NCBI GenBank assembly: GCA_021808035.1
Contig: JAKBCG010000171.1
Span: forward strand, 1-5,861
DNA length: 5,861 bases
From: Pseudomonadota bacterium
Lineage (GTDB): Bacteria; Pseudomonadota; Gammaproteobacteria; Steroidobacterales; Steroidobacteraceae
Direction: 5' to 3'
Of the stretch, positions 1 to 5,849 are shown one piece after another. The notes beneath the pieces were generated by a model that was not told the DNA's origin, made no database searches, and saw only the letters and a program-made list of their open reading frames with translations. The number at the start of each line of letters is the position of its first letter. Within the stretch, counting starts at the first letter, position 1. The position numbers and the translations under genes were made by a program.

Positions 1-248
1 GCCTTGCGCAGCACCTGGGCCTCTCTTTCTGGCCGGTAGAAATCGACCGCCTTGCCGGACGCGCTCTTCGAGATCCCGACCTGCTGCGCGCAGCGGGCCC
101 GCTCGTTCAGCAAAGACTGGATGTCCGCGTCGATCCGGTCGATCTTCTCGCGGATCGCGGTCAGATCGCTTCCGCCCGGCTTCACGCCGCGCCGCGCTCC
201 CGAGTCCTGTCGCTGTCGTTTTGGTTTTCGCATGGGTGTGCCGCGCAT
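1..248 (-). CDS. pheA: Chorismate mutase / prephenate dehydratase (P-protein), N-terminal part, cut by window edge
   Basis: Only the first ~82 codons are present; the gene continues past position 1. The visible part is an AroQ-type chorismate mutase domain, which converts chorismate to prephenate in the cytoplasm. In P-proteins it is followed by a prephenate dehydratase and an ACT domain, both outside this window. Recognisable pieces are IREKIDRIDADIQSLLNERA, the RCAQQVGISK stretch with the conserved Lys, and FYRPEREAQVLRK, which is typical of gammaproteobacterial PheA. The start is uncertain. ATG at 248-246 overlaps the serC stop as TGATG, suggesting translational coupling. ATG at 233-231 is in frame five codons later. 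GTG at 185-183 has a GGGAG about 11 nt upstream and would remove a basic leader (RKPKRQRQ...) not needed for the domain. The family call is firm; the exact start is not. It is the third gene of the gyrA-serC-pheA operon. Confidence 0.88.
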   Translation of the reverse strand, partial: MRGTPMRKPKRQRQDSGARRGVKPGGSDLTAIREKIDRIDADIQSLLNERARCAQQVGISKSASGKAVDFYRPEREAQVLRK

Positions 249-1324
249 CACGTGTACCCGCGTTCGAATTCGCGCATGAAATCGACCAACGCCGCGACTC
301 CCTCGACCGGCATCGAATTGTAGAGGCTCGCGCGCATGCCGCCCGCGACCCGATGTCCCCTGAGGTTCTTCAATCCCGCCGCGTCGGCGCGGCGCAGGAA
401 CTCCGCATCGAGATCGGGACGGGCGAGATGGAACACGACGTTCATCCGCGAGCGCGCCCCGGGCGCGACCGTGTTGCGGTAGAACGACGAGGCGTCGATC
501 GCCGAGTACAGCATCTGCGCCTTGGCGAGATTCGCCCGCTCGATCGCGGCGACGCCGCCGCGCGCCTTCAGCCACTGGAACACGAGCCCGGCCGCGTACC
601 ACGCGAAGGTCGGCGGCGTGTTCAACATCGAATGCTCCGCCGCGACCGCCCGATAGTCGAAGACGCTCGGCGTGTCGGCGCGGGACCGCCCGAGCAGATC
701 GCGGCGCACGATCACGACCGCGAGCCCCGCCGGACCGATGTTCTTCTGCGCGCCCGCGTAGATCAACCCATACCGGGACACGTCGATCGGGCGCGACAGG
801 ATGTTCGACGACATGTCGGCCACCAGCGGCACGCCGGCGGTCTCGGGCACGCCGTCGAACTCGACCCCGCCGATCGTCTCGTTCGGGGTGTAGTGAACGT
901 ACGCGGCCCGGCCGCTGTAGGCGATCTCGGACGGCGCGGGCAGGCGCGCGTATGGGGCGCCGACGTCGGCCGCGACGTGCACCCGGCAATAACGGCGCGC
1001 TTCCCCGATCGCCTTCGCCGACCAGTACCCGGTGTTCAGGTAGTCGACGGTCGCATCCGGGTCGGTGAGGTTCATCGGCACCAGGGCGAACTGCGCACTC
1101 GCGCCGCCCTGCATGAACAGCACCTCGTAATCCGCCGGGATCGTCAGCAGCTCGCGAAGGTCCTGCTCGGCTTGCTCGGCGACGCGCAGGAACGGCTTGC
1201 CGCGGTGACTCAGCTCGATCACCGACGCGCCGTTGCCCTGCCAGTCGAGCCACTCGTCCCGGATCCGCTCCATGACCTCGGTCGGCAGCGCCGCCGGACC
1301 GGGCGCGAAGTTGTACGCTCTCAC
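248..1324 (-). CDS. serC: Phosphoserine aminotransferase (SerC)
   Basis: This 358-residue PLP-dependent class V aminotransferase interconverts 3-phosphohydroxypyruvate and phosphoserine with glutamate in serine biosynthesis. In enterobacteria SerC also acts on the 4-phosphohydroxythreonine intermediate of PLP synthesis. It starts with the family signature YNFAPGPAALP. Visible motifs are SHRGK (His40, Arg41), the cofactor-phosphate loop GGASAQF (73-79), Trp101, VADMSSNILSRP with Asp170 contacting the PLP ring, the Schiff-base lysine Lys194 in YAGAQKNIGPAG, and the substrate-binding GGMRASLYNSMP with Arg331. Length matches the usual ~360 residues and no key residue is missing. The start is GTG at 1324-1322, fixed by the conserved N-terminus; no strong Shine-Dalgarno precedes it. 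It lies 8 nt after the gyrA stop, so it is probably co-transcribed and perhaps translationally coupled to gyrA. Its stop shares a base with a possible pheA start. Confidence 0.96.
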   Translation of the reverse strand: MRAYNFAPGPAALPTEVMERIRDEWLDWQGNGASVIELSHRGKPFLRVAEQAEQDLRELLTIPADYEVLFMQGGASAQFALVPMNLTDPDATVDYLNTGYWSAKAIGEARRYCRVHVAADVGAPYARLPAPSEIAYSGRAAYVHYTPNETIGGVEFDGVPETAGVPLVADMSSNILSRPIDVSRYGLIYAGAQKNIGPAGLAVVIVRRDLLGRSRADTPSVFDYRAVAAEHSMLNTPPTFAWYAAGLVFQWLKARGGVAAIERANLAKAQMLYSAIDASSFYRNTVAPGARSRMNVVFHLARPDLDAEFLRRADAAGLKNLRGHRVAGGMRASLYNSMPVEGVAALVDFMREFERGYT

Positions 1325-1332
1325 CGACGCGC

Positions 1333-3939
1333 TCAGTCCGGCGTGGGCGTCGCCGGCTCGCCGGCGCCCGCCGCGCCCGGCTCGTCACCGGACGCATCGC
1401 CATCCGCGGTCAATCCGGGAATCCGCTCGAGCCCGGACAGCTCGTCACCTTCTTCGAGACGGATCAGTCGCACGCCCTGGGTGTTGCGTCCGACCACCGA
1501 GATCTCGGCGACCGAGGTCCGCACCAGCGTGCCGTTCTGGCTCATCAGCATGAGTTCGTCGTCTCGCTCCACCTGGACCGCCGCGACCATCCGGCCGTTG
1601 CGCTCGGTCACCTGCAACGCGATCACGCCTTGCCCGCCGCGCCCATGGCGCGGGAACTCCTCGAGTGGCGTCAGTTTCCCATACCCGTACTGTGAGGCGG
1701 TCAGGATCAGCCCCTCGGTGGCGACGATCAGGGAAGTGACGTGCTGACCGGCCCCGAGGCGGGCGCCGCGCACACCGGCCGCCTCCCGGCCCATCGGCCG
1801 CACCTCGTCTTCCGGGAAGCGGATCGCCTTTCCACCGCTCGTGAACAGCAGGATGTCCTGCGAGCCGTCCGTGATCGCGACGCCGACGAGCTGGTCGCCC
1901 GGGTCGAGCGCGATCGCGATGATCCCGCTCGTCCGCGGCCGCGAGAACGCCGCGAGCGGTGTCTTCTTCACGGTGCCCGCGCTCGTCGCCATGAACACGA
2001 ATTTGCCCTCGTCGAAGTCCTTGATCGGCAGCGTCGCGCTGATCCGTTCACCGTCCTGCAGCGGCAGGAGGTTCACGATCGGCTTGCCGCGTGAACCGCG
2101 GCTCGCCTGCGGCAAGCGGTAGACCTTGAGCCAGTACACCTTGCCGCGGTCCGAAAAGCACAGCAGCGTGTCGTGGGTGTTCGCGACGAACACGTGGTCG
2201 ATGAAATCCTCGTCCTTCACCGCGGCGGCCGCCTTGCCGCGACCGCCGCGACGCTGGGCCTGATAGTCGGAAATCGGCTGCGCCTTGGCATAGCCGCCGT
2301 GCGAGAGCGTGACGACGACGTCCTCGGGGGAGATCAGATCCTCGATCGTCAAGTCCTCGTGGGAGCTCACGATTTCGGTCCGGCGGGCATCCGCGAAGGT
2401 CTCGCGCACGAACTCGAGCTCCGAGCGGATCACCGCGAGCAGGCGTTCGGGCCGTGCGAGGATGTCGCTCAGGTCGACGAGCAACGCGAGCAACTCTCCG
2501 TACTCGGTGACGATCTTGTCCTGTTCGAGACCCGTGAGGCGGTTCAGGCGCATCTCGAGGATCGCCTGCGCCTGCGTGTCGGTCAGTCGATAACCCCCGT
2601 CGACCAGGCCGAAACCGGGCGGCTCGTCCTCCGGCCGCGTGCCGATCGCCCCGGCTCGCTCGAGCATCGCGGGCACCGCGCCCGACGCCCACGGCCGCGC
2701 CGTCAAGGCCGCCTTCGCGGCCGCCGGCGACGGAGACGCCTTGATCGCCGCGATGATCTCGTCGATGTTCGCGAGCGCGATCGCGAGCCCTTCGAGCACG
2801 TGCACGCGCTCGCGCGCCTTGCGAAGGTCGAACACGGTGCGCCGCGTGACCACCTCGCGCCGGTGCCGCAGAAAGGCCTCGAGCATCGCCTTCAACGACA
2901 GCAGCCGGGGCTGACCGTCGACCAGCGCGACCATGTTGATCCCGAACACCGTTTCCATCGGCGTCTGCGCGAACAGGTTGTTCAGCAGGATCTCGGGGAC
3001 TTCGCCGCGCTTCAGCTCTATCACGACGCGCATGCCGTCCTTGTCCGACTCGTCGCGCAGACCGTCCCCGGCAATGCCCTCGATCTGCTTCTCACGCACG
3101 AGCTCGGCGATCCGTTCGATCAACCGCGCCTTGTTCACCTGATAGGGCAGTTCGGTGATCACGATCGCCTGCCGGTCCCCCTTGCCGACGTCCTCGACGT
3201 GCGTCCGGGCGCGCACGTGCAGGCGGCCGCGGCCGGTCTTGTAGGCGGTGACGATCTCCTGCGCGCCGTTGATCAGCCCGGCGGTCGGGAAATCCGGTCC
3301 CGGGACGATCTGCATCAGCTGCGCGAGCGATATCTCGGGATTCTCGATCAGCGCGATGCACGCGTCGACGATCTCGCCGAGATTGTGCGGCGGGATGTTG
3401 GTCGCCATCCCGACGGCGATCCCGGAGGAGCCGTTGACGAGCAGATTCGGGATCCTCGTCGGCAGCACCGACGGCTCCGTCTCCGAATCGTCGTAGTTCG
3501 GGACGAAGTCGACCGTCTCCTTGTCGATGTCCGCGAGCAGCTCGTGAGCGAGCTTCGACATGCGCACTTCCGTGTAGCGCATCGCCGCCGGCGGATCGCC
3601 GTCGACCGAGCCGAAATTACCCTGCCCGTCGACCAGCAGGTAGCGCATCGAGAACGGCTGCGCCATCCGCACGATCGCGTCGTAGACCGAGACGTCGCCG
3701 TGCGGATGGTACTTGCCGATCACGTCGCCGACCACGCGCGCCGACTTCTTGTACGGCTTGTTCCAGTCGTTGCCGAGCTCGCGCATCGCATGCAGCACGC
3801 GACGGTGCACCGGCTTCAGGCCGTCGCGCACGTCCGGGAGCGCGCGACCGACGATCACGCTCATCGCATAGTCCAGATAGGACTTGCGCATCTCGTCTTC
3901 GAGGTTGACGGGCAATATTTCGCGTGCGATCTCGGCCAT
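1333..3939 (-). CDS. gyrA: DNA gyrase subunit A
   Basis: This 868-residue GyrA (E. coli 875) is the breakage-reunion subunit of the A2B2 type IIA topoisomerase that introduces negative supercoils using ATP hydrolysed by GyrB. The winged-helix region holds the catalytic pair Arg121-Tyr122 (AAMRYTE), numbered as in E. coli. Tower and coiled-coil segments follow, including the DTQAQAILEMRLNRLTGLE stretch near 454-472. The C-terminal beta-pinwheel begins near 530 and contains the GyrA box QRRGGRG (562-568), which separates gyrase from topoisomerase IV ParC. In the quinolone-resistance-determining region the motif reads HGDVSVYD, so the residue matching E. coli Ser83 is Val and Asp87 is kept. The C-terminal tail (845-868) is rich in Ala, Gly, Pro and Thr and less acidic than that of E. 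coli. The ATG start at 3939 fits the conserved N-terminus; the ribosome site is weak (GGA ~11 nt upstream). It is the first gene of the operon with serC and pheA. Confidence 0.98.
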   Translation of the reverse strand: MAEIAREILPVNLEDEMRKSYLDYAMSVIVGRALPDVRDGLKPVHRRVLHAMRELGNDWNKPYKKSARVVGDVIGKYHPHGDVSVYDAIVRMAQPFSMRYLLVDGQGNFGSVDGDPPAAMRYTEVRMSKLAHELLADIDKETVDFVPNYDDSETEPSVLPTRIPNLLVNGSSGIAVGMATNIPPHNLGEIVDACIALIENPEISLAQLMQIVPGPDFPTAGLINGAQEIVTAYKTGRGRLHVRARTHVEDVGKGDRQAIVITELPYQVNKARLIERIAELVREKQIEGIAGDGLRDESDKDGMRVVIELKRGEVPEILLNNLFAQTPMETVFGINMVALVDGQPRLLSLKAMLEAFLRHRREVVTRRTVFDLRKARERVHVLEGLAIALANIDEIIAAIKASPSPAAAKAALTARPWASGAVPAMLERAGAIGTRPEDEPPGFGLVDGGYRLTDTQAQAILEMRLNRLTGLEQDKIVTEYGELLALLVDLSDILARPERLLAVIRSELEFVRETFADARRTEIVSSHEDLTIEDLISPEDVVVTLSHGGYAKAQPISDYQAQRRGGRGKAAAAVKDEDFIDHVFVANTHDTLLCFSDRGKVYWLKVYRLPQASRGSRGKPIVNLLPLQDGERISATLPIKDFDEGKFVFMATSAGTVKKTPLAAFSRPRTSGIIAIALDPGDQLVGVAITDGSQDILLFTSGGKAIRFPEDEVRPMGREAAGVRGARLGAGQHVTSLIVATEGLILTASQYGYGKLTPLEEFPRHGRGGQGVIALQVTERNGRMVAAVQVERDDELMLMSQNGTLVRTSVAEISVVGRNTQGVRLIRLEEGDELSGLERIPGLTADGDASGDEPGAAGAGEPATPTPD

Positions 3940-4023
3940 GTGCGCGAGTCCGTTGATCCTGACTGAAGAGCCTTAGGGTTGGGCGGTTTCGAGCGAGGCG
4001 AAGCGCGATGTCGGCATCCGGCA

Positions 4024-4052
4024 ATTCTAGCACAACATCCCGCTTTTCTTGG
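4024..4052 (-). promoter_or_regulatory. Putative sigma-70 promoter for gyrA-serC-pheA
   Basis: On the minus strand there is an extended -10 element, TGCTAGAAT, with its hexamer at 4029-4024 (TAGAAT, one mismatch to TATAAT). The -35 position with a 17-nt spacer (4052-4047) reads CCAAGA, a poor match, so the TG extension probably compensates. Transcription would start near 4017 and give an untranslated leader of about 78 nt before the gyrA ATG. I saw no obvious attenuator or hairpin in that leader. The match is seen in sequence; activity is inferred. Confidence 0.45.
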
Positions 4053-4080
4053 GATTCCCGGGCGCTTGAACCGATATAAT
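4052..4080 (+). promoter_or_regulatory. Putative sigma-70 promoter for the amidohydrolase-ubiG unit
   Basis: A perfect consensus -10 hexamer TATAAT lies at 4075-4080. The -35 position with a 17-nt spacer (4052-4057, GGATTC) is a weak match; a better hexamer, TTGGGA at 4049-4054, would give a 20-nt spacer, too long for a standard promoter. Transcription is expected about 6-8 nt after the -10, at 4086-4088, which coincides with the ATG at 4087 and implies a leaderless mRNA. The promoter sits back to back with the putative gyrA promoter; their -35 regions touch at 4052. Confidence 0.5.
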
Positions 4081-4086
4081 CGACCG

Positions 4087-5328
4087 ATGTCTGCCGAGTT
4101 CGCCGATTTGCGGATCGACGCCCGTTGGACCATCCCGATGACCGAGCGCGAGGTGGTCCTCGAGGATCATTCGCTGTTCGTCCGCGACGGGCGGATCGCC
4201 GCGCTCGTGCCCCGCGCCGAGGCGGATCGCCGGCCCCTGCCCCCGGTCGTCGTCGAACGCCCGCAGCACCTGCTGCTGCCGGGATTGATCGACACCGAGG
4301 CGCGCGCGGCGGGCTTGACCGGCGCGGAGGAGACCGTCGCGCCCGCGGTCGCGCTCGCGATCGCGCGGATGCTGACCGCCGGCGTCACCTGTTTCGCCGA
4401 TCGTTCCGGGTTCCCGGCCGCGGTCGCGCGTGGCGCGGTCGCGCTCGGGATCCGCGCGGTGGTCGGTGCGCCGATCGCGGAACGCCCGACGTCGCGGGCG
4501 GGCTCCCTCGCCGCCGACCTCGGCGCCGCGCTCGCGCTGCACGACGAATACAAGGATCACCCGTCGATAACCACCGCGTTCGCACCCGCGCCGCTGCAGG
4601 AGTTAACGGACGCGGGGCTCGAGCGGCTACAGGTGCTCGCCGACGAGCTCGACACGATGGTCGTCGTCGATTGGCCGTCGAGTGCCGCCGCGGCCCGCGA
4701 ATCGGTCGCCCGGACCGGACGGCGGCCGATCGAGCGCCTGCGGCACCTGGGACTCCTGAACCGCTCGCTGCGCGCGGTCCACCTCGGGGGACTCGAGCCC
4801 GCGGAACTGCGCGCCGCCGGTGCGAGCGCGATCGCCGCGAGCCTGTGCGCCAGCGCGGATCTGCGCCGCGGGGCGGGCCTGCCGCCAATCGCCGAGCTGC
4901 GCGCCGCGGGGTTGCGGCTCGCGCTCGGCAGCGACGGCGGCGCCTCGGGCGACGACGTCGGCCTGTGGCAGGAACTGCGTCTCGGTGCGCTCGCCGCCCG
5001 CGGCGCCGCGCACGCCCCGAGCGCCTGGGAGGTCCTCGCGATGGCGACATGCGATGGGGCGGAGGTGCTCGGGATCGACCGGGACGTCGGTACGCTCGAA
5101 CCCGGCAAATGGGCGGACCTGTGCTGCGTCGAGGCGCTCGGCCCGGCGATCCCCACCCCCGTGGACCTCGTGGAGCAGTTGGTTTTGTGCGGCGGACGTG
5201 AGATCGTCCGCGACGTCTGGATCGCCGGCCGATCCGCGATCTCGAGATCTCAGCCGACCCGATTCGATTGGACGGAGATTCGCGACCGCGCGTGGCGCGC
5301 CGCGCGGCGACCGACCGCAGGAGGATGA
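4087..5328 (+). CDS. Degenerate TRZ/ATZ (MtaD-like) amidohydrolase-fold protein, probable pseudoenzyme
   Basis: This 413-residue protein has the layout of cytosolic amidohydrolases of the MtaD/SsnA/TrzA group: an N-terminal beta segment (IDARWTIPM, LFVRDGRIAALVPRAEA, LLLPGLID at 62-69), a TIM-barrel core with AGVTCFADR, TTAFAPAP and LGSDGGASGDDVGLW, and a C-terminal beta part with VGTLEPGKWADL and VRDVWIAGR. Active relatives deaminate methylthioadenosine or S-adenosylhomocysteine using a metal held by HxH, His and Asp. Here HxH is replaced by Glu71-x-Arg73, the beta-5 His and Glu (HxxE) are absent (MVVVDWPSS, 191-199) and the APH histidine is Ala168. His232 (AVHLGG) and Asp283 remain. About 25 residues after the HxH position are missing, which accounts for the short length (family ~440). 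The frame is intact with normal GC-rich codons, so it is not an obvious pseudogene. The start at 4087 is chosen because MSAEFADLRIDARW resembles family N-termini and the TATAAT lies just upstream; a TTG at 3979 would place the promoter inside the gene. Fold is confident; deaminase activity is doubtful. Confidence 0.85.
   Translation: MSAEFADLRIDARWTIPMTEREVVLEDHSLFVRDGRIAALVPRAEADRRPLPPVVVERPQHLLLPGLIDTEARAAGLTGAEETVAPAVALAIARMLTAGVTCFADRSGFPAAVARGAVALGIRAVVGAPIAERPTSRAGSLAADLGAALALHDEYKDHPSITTAFAPAPLQELTDAGLERLQVLADELDTMVVVDWPSSAAAARESVARTGRRPIERLRHLGLLNRSLRAVHLGGLEPAELRAAGASAIAASLCASADLRRGAGLPPIAELRAAGLRLALGSDGGASGDDVGLWQELRLGALAARGAAHAPSAWEVLAMATCDGAEVLGIDRDVGTLEPGKWADLCCVEALGPAIPTPVDLVEQLVLCGGREIVRDVWIAGRSAISRSQPTRFDWTEIRDRAWRAARRPTAGG
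5319..5324 (+). promoter_or_regulatory. Strong Shine-Dalgarno site deciding the ubiG start
   Basis: AGGAGG lies in the last codons of the preceding gene. It is followed by in-frame ATGs at 5325, 5328 and 5334. Only the ATG at 5334 has a workable spacing (9 nt), so it is the preferred start. The site lies upstream of the amidohydrolase stop (5326-5328), so ribosomes finishing that gene pass over it and translation of the two genes may be coupled. Confidence 0.8.
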
Positions 5329-5333
5329 TGACG

Positions 5334-5849
5334 ATGCCCGAACTGGCAACCCTGAACGCGGATCCCGCGGAGCTCGGCAAGTTCGATGCGATCGCGCACG
5401 ACTGGTGGAATCCGGCCGGGCCGTCACGGCCGTTGCACGAGTTGAACCCGGCGCGCCTGGCGTACCTCGAGCGCATCACCGGGCTCGCCGGCCGGACCGT
5501 CGTCGACGTCGGTTGCGGCGGGGGCATCCTCTCGGAGGCGATGGCACGCGCCGGTGCGAGCGTACTCGGGATCGACCTCGCGCCCGCCGTCATCGAGGTT
5601 GCGCGCACGCATGCCGCCGGAGCCGGTCTCGAGATCGCCTACCGGTCGGTCTCGGCGGAGGCGCTCGCGGCCGAGCGGCCGCGCGACTTCGATCTCGTCA
5701 CCTGCATGGAAATGCTCGAGCACGTACCGGATCCGGCGGGGGCGCTCGCCGCGCTGGCCGCGCTCGTACGGCCCGGCGGCGACGTCGTCGTCTCGACGTT
5801 GAACCGGACGTGGCAGTCCTTCCTGGTCGCGATCGTCGGGGCCGAGTAA
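5334..5849 (+). CDS. ubiG: UbiG, 3-demethylubiquinol/polyprenyl-catechol O-methyltransferase, C-terminally truncated
   Basis: UbiG performs both SAM-dependent O-methylations of the ubiquinone ring at the inner face of the cytoplasmic membrane. The sequence opens with the family signature KFDAIAHDWWNPAG and PLHELNPARLAYL. It then has the Rossmann methyltransferase motif I VVDVGCGGGILSEAMA (56-71), Asp81 in GIDLAP expected to bind the SAM ribose, CMEMLEHVPDP (124-134) and LVRPGGDVVVSTLNRT (144-159). The frame ends after AIVGAE at residue 171, whereas E. coli UbiG has ~240 residues and continues GAE-Tyr-Ile-Leu-Arg. The TAA at 5847-5849 falls where that Tyr codon is expected, inside the E. coli segment (~165-187) linked to membrane binding, and removes the last ~65-70 residues. 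The remaining 12 nt do not clearly resemble the family in any frame. Either the gene is truly truncated or the sequence is faulty near its end. It lies 5 nt after the amidohydrolase gene and is probably co-transcribed. Confidence 0.9.
   Translation: MPELATLNADPAELGKFDAIAHDWWNPAGPSRPLHELNPARLAYLERITGLAGRTVVDVGCGGGILSEAMARAGASVLGIDLAPAVIEVARTHAAGAGLEIAYRSVSAEALAAERPRDFDLVTCMEMLEHVPDPAGALAALAALVRPGGDVVVSTLNRTWQSFLVAIVGAE

Noticed and set aside
221..1747. 508-codon open frame on the plus strand opposite serC and the gyrA 3' end
   Set aside because: Composition is typical of antisense shadow frames (very high Arg, His, Val), it crosses two real genes and matches no known protein.
2173..3966. 597-codon open frame on the plus strand opposite gyrA
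   Set aside because: It is an antisense shadow of GC-rich gyrA codons: Arg/His/Asp-rich, with no recognisable family, promoter or ribosome site, and it covers a certain gene.
4037..4055. ATCCC/GGGAT inverted repeat as a terminator
   Set aside because: The stem is only 5 bp, has no following T-run and lies in a divergent promoter region where no gene ends.
3979..4086. 36-codon N-terminal extension of the amidohydrolase from a TTG start
   Set aside because: The extension has no family similarity, runs through both promoter elements and lacks a ribosome site; the ATG at 4087 matches family N-termini.
5238..5249. 12-bp perfect palindrome GATCTCGAGATC inside the amidohydrolase gene
   Set aside because: About one 12-bp palindrome is expected by chance in a window this size, it is within coding sequence and is not repeated.
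5268..5333. Upstream extension of UbiG from ATG 5268, and ATGs 5325 and 5328
   Set aside because: The 5268 extension is Arg-rich, unlike UbiG, and overlaps the previous gene. ATGs 5325 and 5328 are too close (0 and 3 nt) to AGGAGG; 5334 has proper spacing.
4385..5608. 407-codon minus-strand frame opposite the amidohydrolase gene and ubiG
   Set aside because: Arg/Ser/Pro-rich low-complexity shadow frame; the plus-strand proteins are clearly recognisable over the same bases.
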